A DNA stretch of 29,039 bases. Origin: Haplomitrium mnioides (taxonomy: Eukaryota > Marchantiophyta > Haplomitriopsida > Calobryales). The notes under the pieces are model-generated. The model ran no database searches. It was not told the DNA's origin and saw nothing but the letters and a program-made list of their open reading frames with translations. This document shows positions 10,106 through 19,636 of this stretch, piece by piece. Each line of letters begins with the position of its first letter. Position 1 is the first letter of the stretch. The DNA lies in the NCBI GenBank assembly GCA_049999725.1, contig JBNGIS010010627.1:1-29039 (forward strand), read 5' to 3'. The translations under genes and the position numbers were made by a program.

Positions 10106-10664
10106 CAAATGTTGTGGTTTATGGCACAACAAACCTTTAAAATTGCACACTCGACGATGCCAAATTGTTGTGAAGAATGGATTACTACAAAAGACCGAAA
10201 ATCAAAAGTTGTGATTGCCGCAAAAGAGGAAACCATATAAAAAATGTCATATTTGGTAAAGGGTTCAAAGTCGTTGTGCTTGGATTCCTTAGGGTTGCAA
10301 CCATAAGGAATATCTACAATTGCCAAAGTGAAACATCTAGGTTTCACGAATCCCTTCAACTAATGAGCATTTGCCTCCCCGTGGACTTGGTAAAATGCCA
10401 CGTTGAGACCATCAACATATTACAATAAATCCTTGTCTTTGTATCAAGGAACTCTTTCAGTGGGTGGGGCAGTAGCATCATTTTTCTGCTTTGATTTCTA
10501 CTCTCTAGCTTTTTGGCAATGAAGCAGAAAAGCATGAGGGTATGATACAAGTGTTGGGGCCTAGTCTTGATCTTTCAGGGCTTCTTCATCCCCCAATTTG
10601 TTTTTCCCCTTTGGCAGCTGCCTTCAATTTTTTTGGCAAGTTGCCGTTTAAATGTTTTGTCCCC
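10106..10664 (-). pseudogene. Methyltransferase copy 1, exon 3: catalytic motif IV region
   Basis: Starts after the acceptor GCTCTGTGCAG|GGGGAC. The first part reads GDKTFKRQLAKKIEG, later HPLKEFLDTKTRIYCNMLM. After a frameshift near 10360 it continues as FVKPRCFTLAIVDIPYGCN. DIPYG (10300-10314) fits the motif IV consensus (D/N/S)PP(Y/F) with Ile in place of the first Pro, preceded by hydrophobic residues as expected for that strand. The exon ends at donor ATTTG|GTAAGC (10105). A TGA lies near 10575. Confidence 0.65.
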
Positions 10665-11166
10665 CTGCACAGAGCAAAACAAAAAAAGCAACGTAGACTT
10701 TAAAGAGGAAGAGCACGTGAGCAAGGACTATCGAGTCCATGCGCGCATGGACTACCAAATCCATGCATGCAAGGACTCTCTACACACTCAAGTCGATGCG
10801 CTCGTGGACATTAAAGTCCATGCAAGCATGGAGTCTCAAGTCCATGCTTATATGGTTTTGAGAGTCCATGTGTGCATGGGCTTTGAAGTCCATTCGTGAA
10901 TGGACTTGATTATCCATGCATGCATGGACTCTCAAGTCCATGTGCACATAGACTCTCAATTCCTTATGTGCAAGGACTTGAGAGTCCAAGTGCACCCGAA
11001 CTCTCAAGTCCATCCTCGGATTGACTCTCAAAACCAAGTGAGCATGGACTTGAGAGTCCATGTGCGCATGGACTACAAATTGTTTTTATTCTAGCAAAAC
11101 AACTTTTACAAAAAAAATTCAATGCAACTCTAGAAATAGAATTATAAAATGGAAAAACAAACTTAC
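10665..11166 (-). other. Intron 2 of methyltransferase copy 1
   Basis: Donor GTAAGT at 11166, acceptor TGTGCAG ending at 10665. About 345 of its 502 bases are a 24-bp repeat array (see 10738-11081). Confidence 0.75.
10738..11081. repeat. 24-bp palindromic tandem array in intron 2, about 14 units
   Basis: Units such as GTCCATGCAAGCATGGAGTC(TCAA), GTCCATGTGTGCATGGGCTT and ATCCATGCATGCATGGACTC repeat at a 24-bp spacing. The core approaches the perfect palindrome GTCCATGCGCGCATGGAC, so each unit could form a hairpin. Because 24 is divisible by 3 and the unit is self-complementary, both strands stay open and give false 8-residue-repeat proteins. Units have diverged considerably, so the array is not recent. 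Confidence 0.92.
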
Positions 11167-12636
11167 TAATAGCTTCTCAAAGTTGGAGTAAAATGAGGAC
11201 ATCCTTGACTCCTCGGCGTGGATAGGGAACTCCTCTCTAGCTTCTTCCCAAGAGTTGTAGTAGACTTTGGAGCAAAAAGATTTTACCATAACCACTAAAA
11301 CTTTATGTCTCTCCAGCTTGCAAGACATTTCTTCAATTGAAAGCTCTCCAGCTTCCACGAGTTTCAAAATAGAAATTTTTACTTCATCTGGAAGACCTTG
11401 AAGGGACCTCCACGATGTCCACTTCATATCCTCCATTCTCAACAATCCTTTGGCTTTCGGCTTCTAGCCCTTCACCTGATTATTCTCCCACATAGAAAAA
11501 ATACTGTGTTGTAAATCCCATAGCTCACCACTATGGAATACTAGTTGGAACCATTTGTCTTGAGAAGTGAGTGTCTTCTCAAGAGTTGACTTTGGCTTGA
11601 TCTTTAGGGTTTTAAGCACCAACTCTCTCTTTAATTTTTGGGATGATACTATTCCACTTTCCATAAACCTCTTATGCCAATATTCAACCTTTTGAATCGA
11701 CGTCATTTCCAAGTCATGCTTTTGGTTATAATTGTCATCTATTGCAAATATGTAGGCCTCTGTTGGAGTCAGCCTTACATACACATAACAGTTGCATAGT
11801 GACAACACTGAATTCTTTTCTCCATATTTGGTGATTAAAATTTGCCTTGCGGAAGCACTGTGATTGCCTCTTGCAATCTTGTATCTATATTTTCCACGGT
11901 TTCTCAAATTGAACACTAACTTATCTCGTAACCCACACTTTGGGTCTACAACAAAAATGAAGAAGATGTGCGCATACTTGTTCGTTAGCATTCTTTGTGC
12001 CACAAGCTCCATAAAATCCTCATTTAACCTCCAAATTTGGAATGGTCCATAGTTATTCATTCTTGGTTTTGAAAGGTTAAGATTTTCCAGCCGAATTGAT
12101 ATTACTTCCTCTCAAACTCTGCATCGCTAGATTGCAGACTCCTTGATTTTGTTTTTGTCTTTCTTAGACACTGTCTGAAGGTCCACCTGCTCTTGCTTTT
12201 GAAAGGTTTGCACCATCTTGTGTGATTGCCTTTTAGCTATTGGTTTTGAGCCTGCAGCGGCTCCGGCTCTTATTCTTCCTATGAGCTGCTCAAAGTTGAA
12301 GACGAACGGGCTGCAAAAGATGACCTTGTTGGAGATTGCAAAAGAGCAAGCTCATCCTCAATATTTGGTGCATAAACAGGTTTCTTCTTTGGGATGGCTT
12401 GGTTTTTTTTTTTTTAGCCTCGATTGGCTCCATCACCTTTCTCTTTTTGGTAGTTGATGGTCCTATTATTGTTGCCGCTGACTAGACGCCTCGCTTGGAT
12501 GAGACGCTAGTTGCTGAATGTGGACTCCTTGGTTGGGCTTTAGAAGTTTGATACTAATGGCCAACTTGATGAAGTCTCATTCTACGCGCTTTGCATCCGA
12601 GTAGGCATCAAAGAAGTCAGCCAAATATTGAGTAAA
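11167..12636 (-). pseudogene. Methyltransferase copy 1, exon 2: ParB/sulfiredoxin-like domain
   Basis: Starts after acceptor TTTTAAG|TTT in phase 0 with FTQYLADFFDAYSDAKRVE. A low-complexity middle (about 12460-12130) includes an A-run and frame changes. From about 12115 the frame reads EEVISIRLENLNLSKPR, then WRLNEDFMELVAQRM, then IFFIFVVDP, then IARGNHSASARQIL (about 11845-11880), then RLTPTEAYIFAIDDN. This follows the ParB/Srx fold pattern: parameter strand, helix, strand, a GxHR-like box (here GNHS), then an N-rich helix. One TAG at 11464 interrupts it. The end (EEMSCKLERHKVLVVMVKSF through NFEKLL) meets donor TTA|GTAAGT at 11166. In bacteria and phages ParB domains are often fused to amino methyltransferases, which supports reading the exons as one gene. 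Domain call by eye only. Confidence 0.62.
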
Positions 12637-13176
12637 CTTAAAATAAAATAAATAAGAATCAAACATGCTACACAAAAAATCTCCATATGTTTACTAGAAA
12701 TTTAAATTTATTAAACATATAGTCTAAGCTAAAGAAAGAAGTTGGAATCCAAACGCGGATGGATGTGGGAGTCCATACGTGCATGGATACTGTAGTCTAT
12801 TCACACATGGACTTTGAAGTTCCTACGCGCAGGGACTCCGGAGTCCATGCAAGCATGGACTTCTAAGTCTATGCGCGCTTGAACTCCGAAATCTATGCGC
12901 GCATGGAGTCCTTAGTCCATGTGTGTATGAACTCTGGAGTCCTTGTGAGCATGGGCTCGCACATCCATCTGCTTTTGAACTCGAGAGTCCATGTCAGCAT
13001 GGACTCTTGATACAAACGCGCATCGACTTGGGAGTCTATATGTGGAGGGACTTCAGAGTCAATATGCACAAGGGCTCCCGTGTTCATCCATGGAAGGAAT
13101 CGGGAGCCCATGTGCACATGGAGTTCCAAGTCAGTGCAAAAAAGAAAACAAATGAAAAATAGTTTTCAGATCTTAC
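12637..13176 (-). other. Intron 1 of methyltransferase copy 1
   Basis: Donor GTAAGA at 13176, acceptor TTTTATTTTAAG ending at 12637. About two thirds of it is the 24-bp array at 12770-13132. The first 40 and last 130 bases are plain AT-rich sequence. Confidence 0.75.
12770..13132. repeat. 24-bp palindromic tandem array in intron 1, about 15 units
   Basis: Same unit as in intron 2: GTCCATACGTGCATGGATAC, GTCCATGCAAGCATGGACTT, ATCTATGCGCGCATGGAGTC, GTCCATGTCAGCATGGACTC at 24-bp spacing, with one or two units shortened by a base near 13015-13060. Many units carry CGCG or TGCA at the centre. Confidence 0.92.
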
Positions 13177-13605
13177 CTTGTTGTTGTCCTTAGTTGACTG
13201 TAGATGCTTGGTGAAGATGTCCCTTGGGTTCATCTCTGTAAAGCAAAAGAGTGAGGTCTTGTACAAGGCAATGCTATCCAGTGACTGCACAAGCAGCTCG
13301 ATGTAGGCTTGTTGCCTCTCTCTAATCATGGTTTTTTGGATCAAAAGGCCCAGGTTAAATTTTTCACCTTCATCAACAAAAAGGTAAAGTTGTTGGTCAA
13401 TGTCTTTCATGGTTCCACAACAAAGGAGCCATTTCTAATCTAATGTTTTTGGCTCTAGAACCTTAAGAACATCTGAACACCTATAAGGCTTTAGTTGAGC
13501 TAGTTTGGGAGCATTGACTTGTAATGCCTTTTCTTGTAAAGTTCAAGATGGTGGAATTTGAAGGCGAAAATCTGACGAACAGAAGTTCACAAAAACCAAA
13601 AGGCT
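13177..13605 (-). pseudogene. Methyltransferase copy 1, exon 1 (function unknown)
   Basis: Reads in one frame, with stops near 13550 (TGA) and 13437 (TAG), through QVNAPKLAQLKPYRCSDVLK, KWLLCCGTMKDIDQQLYLFV and LQSTKDNNK to a strong donor AACAAG|GTAAGA at 13176. No ATG in frame was identified at the start. A strong acceptor-like sequence (TTTTGCCATTTTCAG) ends near 13606, so an earlier exon or an intron in the leader is possible. I recognise no domain in this part. Confidence 0.6.
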
Positions 13606-13989
13606 GAAAATGGCAAAATAATAAGAAATTGCAAAATGGTGATGACAAGAAAACAAAAACTAGAAAGTGAACTTGCGACAATAGAAAGAAACTTTCCATT
13701 GTCGTTCTTTTTATACCTAAATTTCAAAAAATGTCTTTTCCTGCCAAAAAAATGATTCACGGAGCTCTCGACATGTACGTTTGCATTGTGAAAAAAAAAG
13801 GTTAGTATATAAATCATCGTTTGTGTTCATCTTTCCAATTTCTTTTTTTCATTTTCTTTACAAAAAGTTCACAATTTTGTTGTTTTGCGAAACTTTAAAA
13901 AAACACTTATTTTAGGTAGGTCGTTAGTAGTTGACAATATTTGTTAAAATAGTTTCTTCAAATAGTTGACTTTTTAGTAAGCTTTATCA
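13606..13989. promoter_or_regulatory. Shared upstream region between divergent genes; candidate two-way promoter
   Basis: About 380-450 bp separate the minus-strand methyltransferase and the plus-strand DUF7869-like gene. TATAAAAAG reads on the minus strand at 13715-13707 and TATATAAAT on the plus strand at 13806-13814, facing outward and about 90 bp apart. The sequence is very AT-rich, so TATA-like words arise by chance; the arrangement is suggestive only. No open frame here looks genuine. Confidence 0.35.
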
Positions 13990-14102
13990 ATGGCTGGAGA
14001 TTTCAAATGCAAGAAGAAGTTAGAACTCCAAGATTCATGTTCACAAAAAAGTGTTATTGTTGACCGATATCTAGAGATTTGTTAAACTCTAATTCTTTGG
14101 AG

Positions 14103-14254
14103 GTATGTGATGGACTACCCAAAGCCTCAAGTGTGATGGCGAATATATTAAGGGAAAAGATGGTTTTTGTTGAATCAAATAGATCTACATATAGGATTAG
14201 GGATTGAACCCTATGCACACATACGGTCGATGAGTGAATCCATTGCGTGTACAG
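14103..14254 (+). other. Possible small intron near the start of the DUF7869-like gene
   Basis: TTTGGAG|GTATGT at 14103 and GCGTGTACAG at 14254 look like splice borders, and the segment holds two copies of the palindromic motif (CCTATGCACACATACGG near 14210 and TCCATTGCGTGTAC near 14240). The joined frame is off by one base, so either an indel followed or this is not an intron. Confidence 0.3.
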
Positions 14255-15682
14255 GAACAAGAAATGAACAAGTTGTGCATAAAAGATCAAAGAAGGAACC
14301 CAATGCTGACATTGGATCCAAGACTCAACTTTCCGTAGGCCTTCGATCTTTGTTGCCAGTAAAGCGTTCAAAGTTGAATCTTTCTTTTGAAAACTCCACG
14401 AGATCAATAGAAAGACGTTCAAGTCAGAATTTCTAGTTAGTTGTCGACTTTTCTTCGCCCTCATCTGATGAAGACCTTCGAATTCAAGATCAAAATGTGT
14501 TTGTCCAAAACACAAGAAGCATAGAATCAATGGACGGTTTCAATTTTGGAGATGAATCACTGTCATTGATAACATCACTCAAGCAACGAGTGATTTTAGT
14601 TCAAGTTGGACCTGCCAATAAGATTAGAAAATCTGAAACAAACCGAATTCTTTTGGAGGAATCTTCGAACAATAATTTGGCAAATTAATCTAACAAAGAG
14701 TCTCAATCAATATTTTTGTTGGAGTTATCGCCAAAAGCACCAATTAAGTTTCAAAAAACATTTTCTAATGTTTAAGATATTGATATAGCTTCTGTTTTAG
14801 CATGGTGTAGTTCTCCCAATCTTCAAGGAGGACTTCATCCTTCGAAAACTTATTGCAATAGAACAAACAATGTTGTTGACGATGATCAAGATCTTCAAGT
14901 TGATGAATTATCTCCTATGGTTGGATTCGCTTATAGACTGAATCAACCAACACAATAAAAGAATTCTTTGTCTAGTCCAAAACCCAAACAGATAAACACC
15001 TTATGTGAAAATTATTTATGAATAATCCATCATCACGAGAGCTTTGTGAAGAAATAGCTCAATCCAATATCAATTTCTAAACTAAAGAGAAATTTGTGTT
15101 GTTGAAATAATTGCTTGTTGTTGTGTAAGACAGATTTCTTGAAAACCGTAAGAGAAACATATTTTTGACAAAGCATGAAGAATTGAGTTATCACATTGCA
15201 GTAGGGAATACCAAGAAAAGACTCTGATGTTGACAATTGATTCACTCTGCTTGGCAGTACTATTGTCCATAGAAGAGCTTTCAAATTAATATTATCAGTA
15301 GGCAATGTGAGAGTCCAAAAGATTCAAATACTCAAAAATACAAGTCCTAGAGACATTTTTGGAAAAAGAAAACTATCTACTAAAGGAGTCTTTGTGCGTG
15401 AGTGGATGGACAGTTTTTTTTAAGGACACTTTGAGAGAATGCCCACTCAGAAAGTTTATAACTTGCCCGATAATTTTACAAAATGGGAAGTTGATGACTA
15501 CTACACAACTTATTTATAAGAGAAAGATCCCAATTGCATTTTTAAATTTTTGGGTTTTACAAAACATTGGAGAACTTATTTTCCAAATGTTTAAACTCTT
15601 GAATACAATAGATTTGTTATTTGTGAAACATGCAAAGAAATAAAATCATTGTGAGAAAAATCCGTCTTGGAGTCTGATAAAG

Positions 15683-16561
15683 GTAACAAATTTCTTCTCT
15701 TTTGAAACCTATAGTTAATTCATGCTCTTTTTTTGAGACTCAAAGCTTAGTTCTAGAGATGTTCTGTTTTCTCAACTTAGTGCCAAAAGATATTTGTTTT
15801 GTTAAGTTGTTCATCAAACAGGATTTGAATCAAATAACTCTTAGCAATTTGAGTTGTGAGAACATAGTCTATGTTTTCATAGAGTCTAATGTTTCTAGTT
15901 TGAATCCAAACCTTGTCTATAGTCACATCAAATGAGAAAGTGGATCAAATTGTTGTTGGTGACCTTAGCCTTGCAACAAGTTTTGCTTTTGTTGCTTTGA
16001 ATCAAGAGCCCTTTGCTAGTAAACAATAGAAAGAATCATTTTTGTTATTTGCAAGTCCTATGCGCGTATAGGTTTTGTTCTTGTTTCTTTCAAAACCAGT
16101 CACGACAACAATCAAAGTAAGGTATGATATTGGTGTTGTTGCTTTTGGTTCTATGCATGCATACGATTAGTTGTTGTCTCTACTAATCCTATGTGTGCAT
16201 AGGATCTGTTATAGTTTTTTTAACCCTTTGCAAACAAAGAGCCCAAGCTACCTTTGAAGTTATAATTCCAGTTTGAGACCCTTTGCTAGCAAATCTTGTT
16301 TTTCTCTTTTTAAAACTTTTGTTTATTTCAAGTCAAACACAAGTAACTATTGTGAATTTTATTCAAATTCTCCTTTATTTAAATCAGCTAAAGTTTATTT
16401 TTAATCCTTTTTTTTTATCAATTTTCACTTCTACCAATCCAAACATTTGTTTTAAGATGATTTGAATATTTTTAGCACCTCATGTTGTCTTTTGAAGTTT
16501 GAAACATTTACACATGTTTTATTGAACTACTTTTATGTCTTTCATGCTTATGATGATGCAG
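15683..16561 (+). other. Intron of the DUF7869-like gene (879 bp)
   Basis: GATAAAG|GTAACA at 15683 and GATGATGCAG|TC ending at 16561. Joining restores an open frame (LESDK to KYNHQLFFHNDQQ) in the correct place for the family. The inside is T-rich and holds palindromic motifs at 16056-16205. Confidence 0.72.
16056..16205. repeat. Three palindromic motifs of the CTATGCRYRCATAG family
   Basis: TCCTATGCGCGTATAGG (about 16057), TCTATGCATGCATACG (about 16150) and TCCTATGTGTGCATAGGA (about 16187) lie at irregular spacing in the intron. They share the inverted-repeat core seen in the methyltransferase introns and at 28 kb. Confidence 0.7.
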
Positions 16562-18299
16562 TCAAATATAATCACCAATTGTTTTTTCATAATGACCAAC
16601 AAATAAAAAAAAGAACAAAACTTGTAAACCATCAAAGAAAATGTTATGCTGATGGTCAAAAGTACTTAGGAATTGTCATTGATGGAATAGATGAAAAGAA
16701 AACTACTATTCCACATTGTCCTTTGCCACCAAAAAACATTGATAAAGATTGTTTGGTGGGTGTGCATATTGTTGGTGTCTTAACATTCAATTATGCTCTT
16801 TCTTCGAGGGTCTTATTAACCTACATAAACTTGAGAAGCAGTTCTAATTTGACAGTTATTGTGCTCAGTAAGTTATTATATGACTTTGAAGGGTCGTTGC
16901 CTCCAACTTTGTATCCTTAGTTTGACAACACAATATGAGAGAATAAGAATTCCATCTTATTTGGATATATCTTAGTCTTGTTATACCAAGAATGTTTTTC
17001 GAAAAATCAAGGTGGGATTTCTCATGATTGGCCATACTCATGATCAAATCAATCAAACATTTAGCCAATTCTCAAAATGTCTAAAACGTGTCAAAGCTTT
17101 CACGATTACAAGTCTTAGCAAGGCGCTGCAATTATCGTATAACCCTAAACCTTAGGTAACTCTTTTGATGGAAACTTGGGATTTTAAAATGTTTCTACAA
17201 AACGTCCCTCTCTAGTTCAAAGGATGCATGATATTACATTTAATCAACAATTCAAGGTTAAGCTGAGTGATTCAAAGACAAAGATTTGGAGCAAACAATT
17301 TTCAATAAATGAATTTTGGTTACATTTAGATGGTATTTGTCAACTCAAGTGCCTACCTAAAGTGGAAAGAGAAATTTTAAATTCAATGTTGATTCCTCTC
17401 AAGGCACTTTCTAAAATCAAACGATCTCAAAAGGAAGAAAGAGAAGTTGATGCCGAGAAAGTAGTTTTTGCAATAAGAGACAATATAAGTGAGAATTGCT
17501 ACAAGTTCTTTATAGAATCTGATATTCAATAGTGGAATGACTTTTTTCTTGCCCAACAAGAGATTGGAGCCTACATCCTTGAAAACCCAACACAAGGGCT
17601 CGAAGAAGAATTCACCTTTCCACCTTCATAACTGATATGTACTTGTAATGATTCTCAAAATGTTCGTCTAGGTTCTCACCTTGATACTCAACAACTAGAA
17701 GAAGATCCTCTAGTACAACAAATGCTTTCTACACGTTGAGCAATCTATGATGGAGCACATGGGCCGCTAGAAAGGGCTCTTTCGCACAACACCCAATGCG
17801 AGCACAAATTTGGCAATCTACATGAGGTCAAAGCTAGATTGTTTATTTGTGTTGTTACATCTTTGGATCTGAAGGGCAGACTGTTTTGGATTGCCAAAGT
17901 CCTTAAAGTTTTGTCATTTGATAAGGAGGAACTCCCAAACCCAAAACAAGCATGTTTTCAATGGTTTACTTGTGAGGATGAGGATGCATTTTCTGGACAA
18001 TACTTCCCAAGAAAAATAGCAGCAACAAAAAGGAAATGAAAATTCAAGCTACATATTGATGTACTTGATGTGACACAAATCATGATTTTGTCTTTTGATT
18101 TTCTTCTTACACAAAGAAACCAATTGAGAAAAACCACTCTAATGACCAATAAATCAAATCTATTTGAGTACGAAAGACAAAAGAAAATCATAATATGTTT
18201 GAAAGAGATTCAATGATTGCTATTAACATTGAGAGAGATCAAGTAAATCTTGATGAATTTTTTGAAGCTGAATCCGAAGAAGTCGAAACGAGTGACTAG

Positions 18300-19536
18300 T
18301 GTAATTTAGGAGGTTCATTGTATACTGTGTACTTTCAATTATATTCTAATTTAAGATTTTTTTTTATAAAGTACTTAAGAATGTTATGAAGGAATTTGTT
18401 GAGTTTATCTACCACCTTGAACTTTTTAGTGTAAATCATTCCAAGTTGAATGTTATTCTTTGTAATGAAACTCGAATCTTTAGTCAATATTTTCATTTGG
18501 TTTGCAAAATATTTTCTTATCCAAAATGTAAGTATGTTCTTTCCTTCTATACTGCTTGCTAGAAGAGTTTAAGGTTATTGTATTGCTAAAGCATCTTCCC
18601 AAATTGATTACTTATCTTTTGCTTGTAAGGACTTTGATGTAAAACTGAAAACCTTCAACTCATTTTGACTCAGATGTAGACCTTTATACATGTTTTACTT
18701 TTAGATTTCGAATAAAAAAACAGAATCTTTAACATGCCTAGAGTTTGTTGCAAAAAATAGAATCCTTAACACTTGTATCATTGGTTGTGGAAGTCTGAAC
18801 CCTATGTCCACATAGACTTTGATTTGCAAGTCGAAACCTCGTGTGTGCAAAAACTCTATTGCAGAGCGTGAAAACCTAGGTTCTTCATAGTTTTTGTTGT
18901 GGAGTGTTCAAATGGTGAGCTTGGATTCCTATGCATGCATAGACTTTGGGGTGGAGTGTTCGGATGTTGAGCTTGGATTTCTATGCTCATATAAACTTTG
19001 GAGTGGAAGTCAAAGCCTTCCACATGTTCTACTTCTGATATACAACCCCCAAGCTTCTACATGCAAAGACTATCGGTTAGAACGTAGATTCTACATTGGT
19101 CAAAGACTCTCTTATAGAACTCAAAATTGTTGTTTGCTAGAACCTAGTCAAAACCTTGGAGATGTTTTTTGTTTATAATCTTAATTAAATCTCCCTAGCC
19201 ATAGCCTTTTTGATTAAGAACTATGACTCCTTTGTGTATATGCTTCTGTGAATTATAAAATATTTTTAGTTGCCAAAACCTTTTTTTTTGCGCCCACTTT
19301 AACCTTTGTGTGCATGGATTTACAACTATAAATTAAAGCTTCTTTCTTGGTTGAACTTGAAAATCAAGCTCCTAAATCCATGCAATGTTTTGTTTTGTTG
19401 GTTTTTGTGTCTACGATTCCAAACTTATTCCCTTGACTTTTAATTTGCTTGGGCATTTTCCTCATGCTTTCTTTTTCTTTTTCAAAAAATAAGTTTCAAA
19501 AAGCATGATGTTTATGCGTGCATCAAGTTTGTGCAA
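18300..19536. other. Non-coding AT-rich stretch with degenerate palindromic repeats
   Basis: No credible gene. From 18780 to 19080 several motifs recur: CCCTATGTCCACATAGAC, CCTATGCATGCATAGACTTTGG, TCTATGCTCATATAAACTTTGG, with the phrase GTGGAGTGTTC.AA/GG.TG.TGAGCTTGGAT repeated at about 66 bp (18897-18985). The open frame at 18894-19178 only reflects these repeats. Confidence 0.6.
18780..19080. repeat. Degenerate repeat with CTATGCATGCATAGACTTTG units
   Basis: Units resemble those at 27931-28265 (CTATGC..GCATAGACTTTG). Spacing is uneven, the best pair being about 66 bp apart. Confidence 0.6.
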
Positions 19537-19636
19537 NNNNNNNNNNNNNNNNNNNNNNNNNNNNNNNNNNNNNNNNNNNNNNNNNNNNNNNNNNNNNNNN
19601 NNNNNNNNNNNNNNNNNNNNNNNNNNNNNNNNNNNN
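19537..19636. other. Assembly gap (100 N)
   Basis: Exactly 100 N, the conventional placeholder for a gap of unknown size. Adjacency and orientation of the flanks are not established. Confidence 0.99.

Larger units (their letters stand above)
9371..13605 (-). pseudogene. ParB-like domain plus amino DNA methyltransferase (N4-cytosine or N6-adenine type), copy 1, four exons
   Basis: Minus-strand gene assembled from four exons whose borders are GT/AG: 13605-13177, 12636-11167, 10664-10106 and 10006-9371. Introns 13176-12637 (540 bp) and 11166-10665 (502 bp) are phase 0 and 10105-10007 (99 bp) is phase 2; reading frames are consistent across the first and third. The protein has an unknown N-terminus, a ParB/sulfiredoxin-like domain (exon 2), and a methyltransferase with motif IV (DIPYG, exon 3) before motif X and motif I (exon 4). 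That permuted order is the beta class of amino methyltransferases. Several stops and three or more frameshifts break it, and motif I has decayed (CSGFGI against CSGSGT in copy 2). Spliceosomal introns exclude bacterial contamination. N4-cytosine methylation is known in Marchantia sperm; whether this family is orthologous to that enzyme cannot be told here. Confidence 0.78.
13990..18299 (+). pseudogene. DUF7869-like, transposase-like gene with intron, broken by many stops
   Basis: Candidate start ATG 13990 (MAGDFKCKKKLELQDSC). Exon A can be read in one frame to 15682 with more than a dozen stops but no frameshift after 14167; exon B runs 16562-18299. Recognisable blocks: a Cys-containing stretch near 15090, FGKRKLSTKGVFVREWMDSFF (15350-15410), YNRFVICETCKEIKS (15605-15650), YLGIVIDGIDEKKTTIPH (16670-16715), VGVHIVGVLTFNYAL, FDNTI-stop-ENKNSILFGYI (16921-16968), IGHTHDQINQTFSQF (17025-17070), and a C-terminal LFWIAKVLKV...FQWF...AFSGQY unit (17880-18000), ending in the acidic FFEAESEEVETSD and TAG 18297. 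The order DG-D, DNxxxEN, HTHDxID matches the eukaryotic DUF7869 family as I remember it. The spaced acidic residues suggest an RNase H-like nuclease or transposase, but this is inference. Frameshifts lie near 16975 and 17020. Confidence 0.7.

Noticed and set aside
10567-11094. Open frames on both strands giving 8-residue-repeat proteins (MDSQVHAH type)
   Set aside because: They are by-products of a 24-bp self-complementary array inside an intron; both strands are open for the same reason.
10738-13132. CRISPR-like array
   Set aside because: Units are contiguous and diverged, there are no unique spacers, and the setting is a eukaryotic intron.
12893-13162. Open frames on both strands in intron 1
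   Set aside because: Same cause: a 24-bp palindromic array, no conserved domain.
9371-13605. Bacterial or phage contamination as the source of the ParB-like/methyltransferase gene
   Set aside because: Exons with GT/AG introns in consistent phase, a second copy in the window, and plant-type transposons on both sides.
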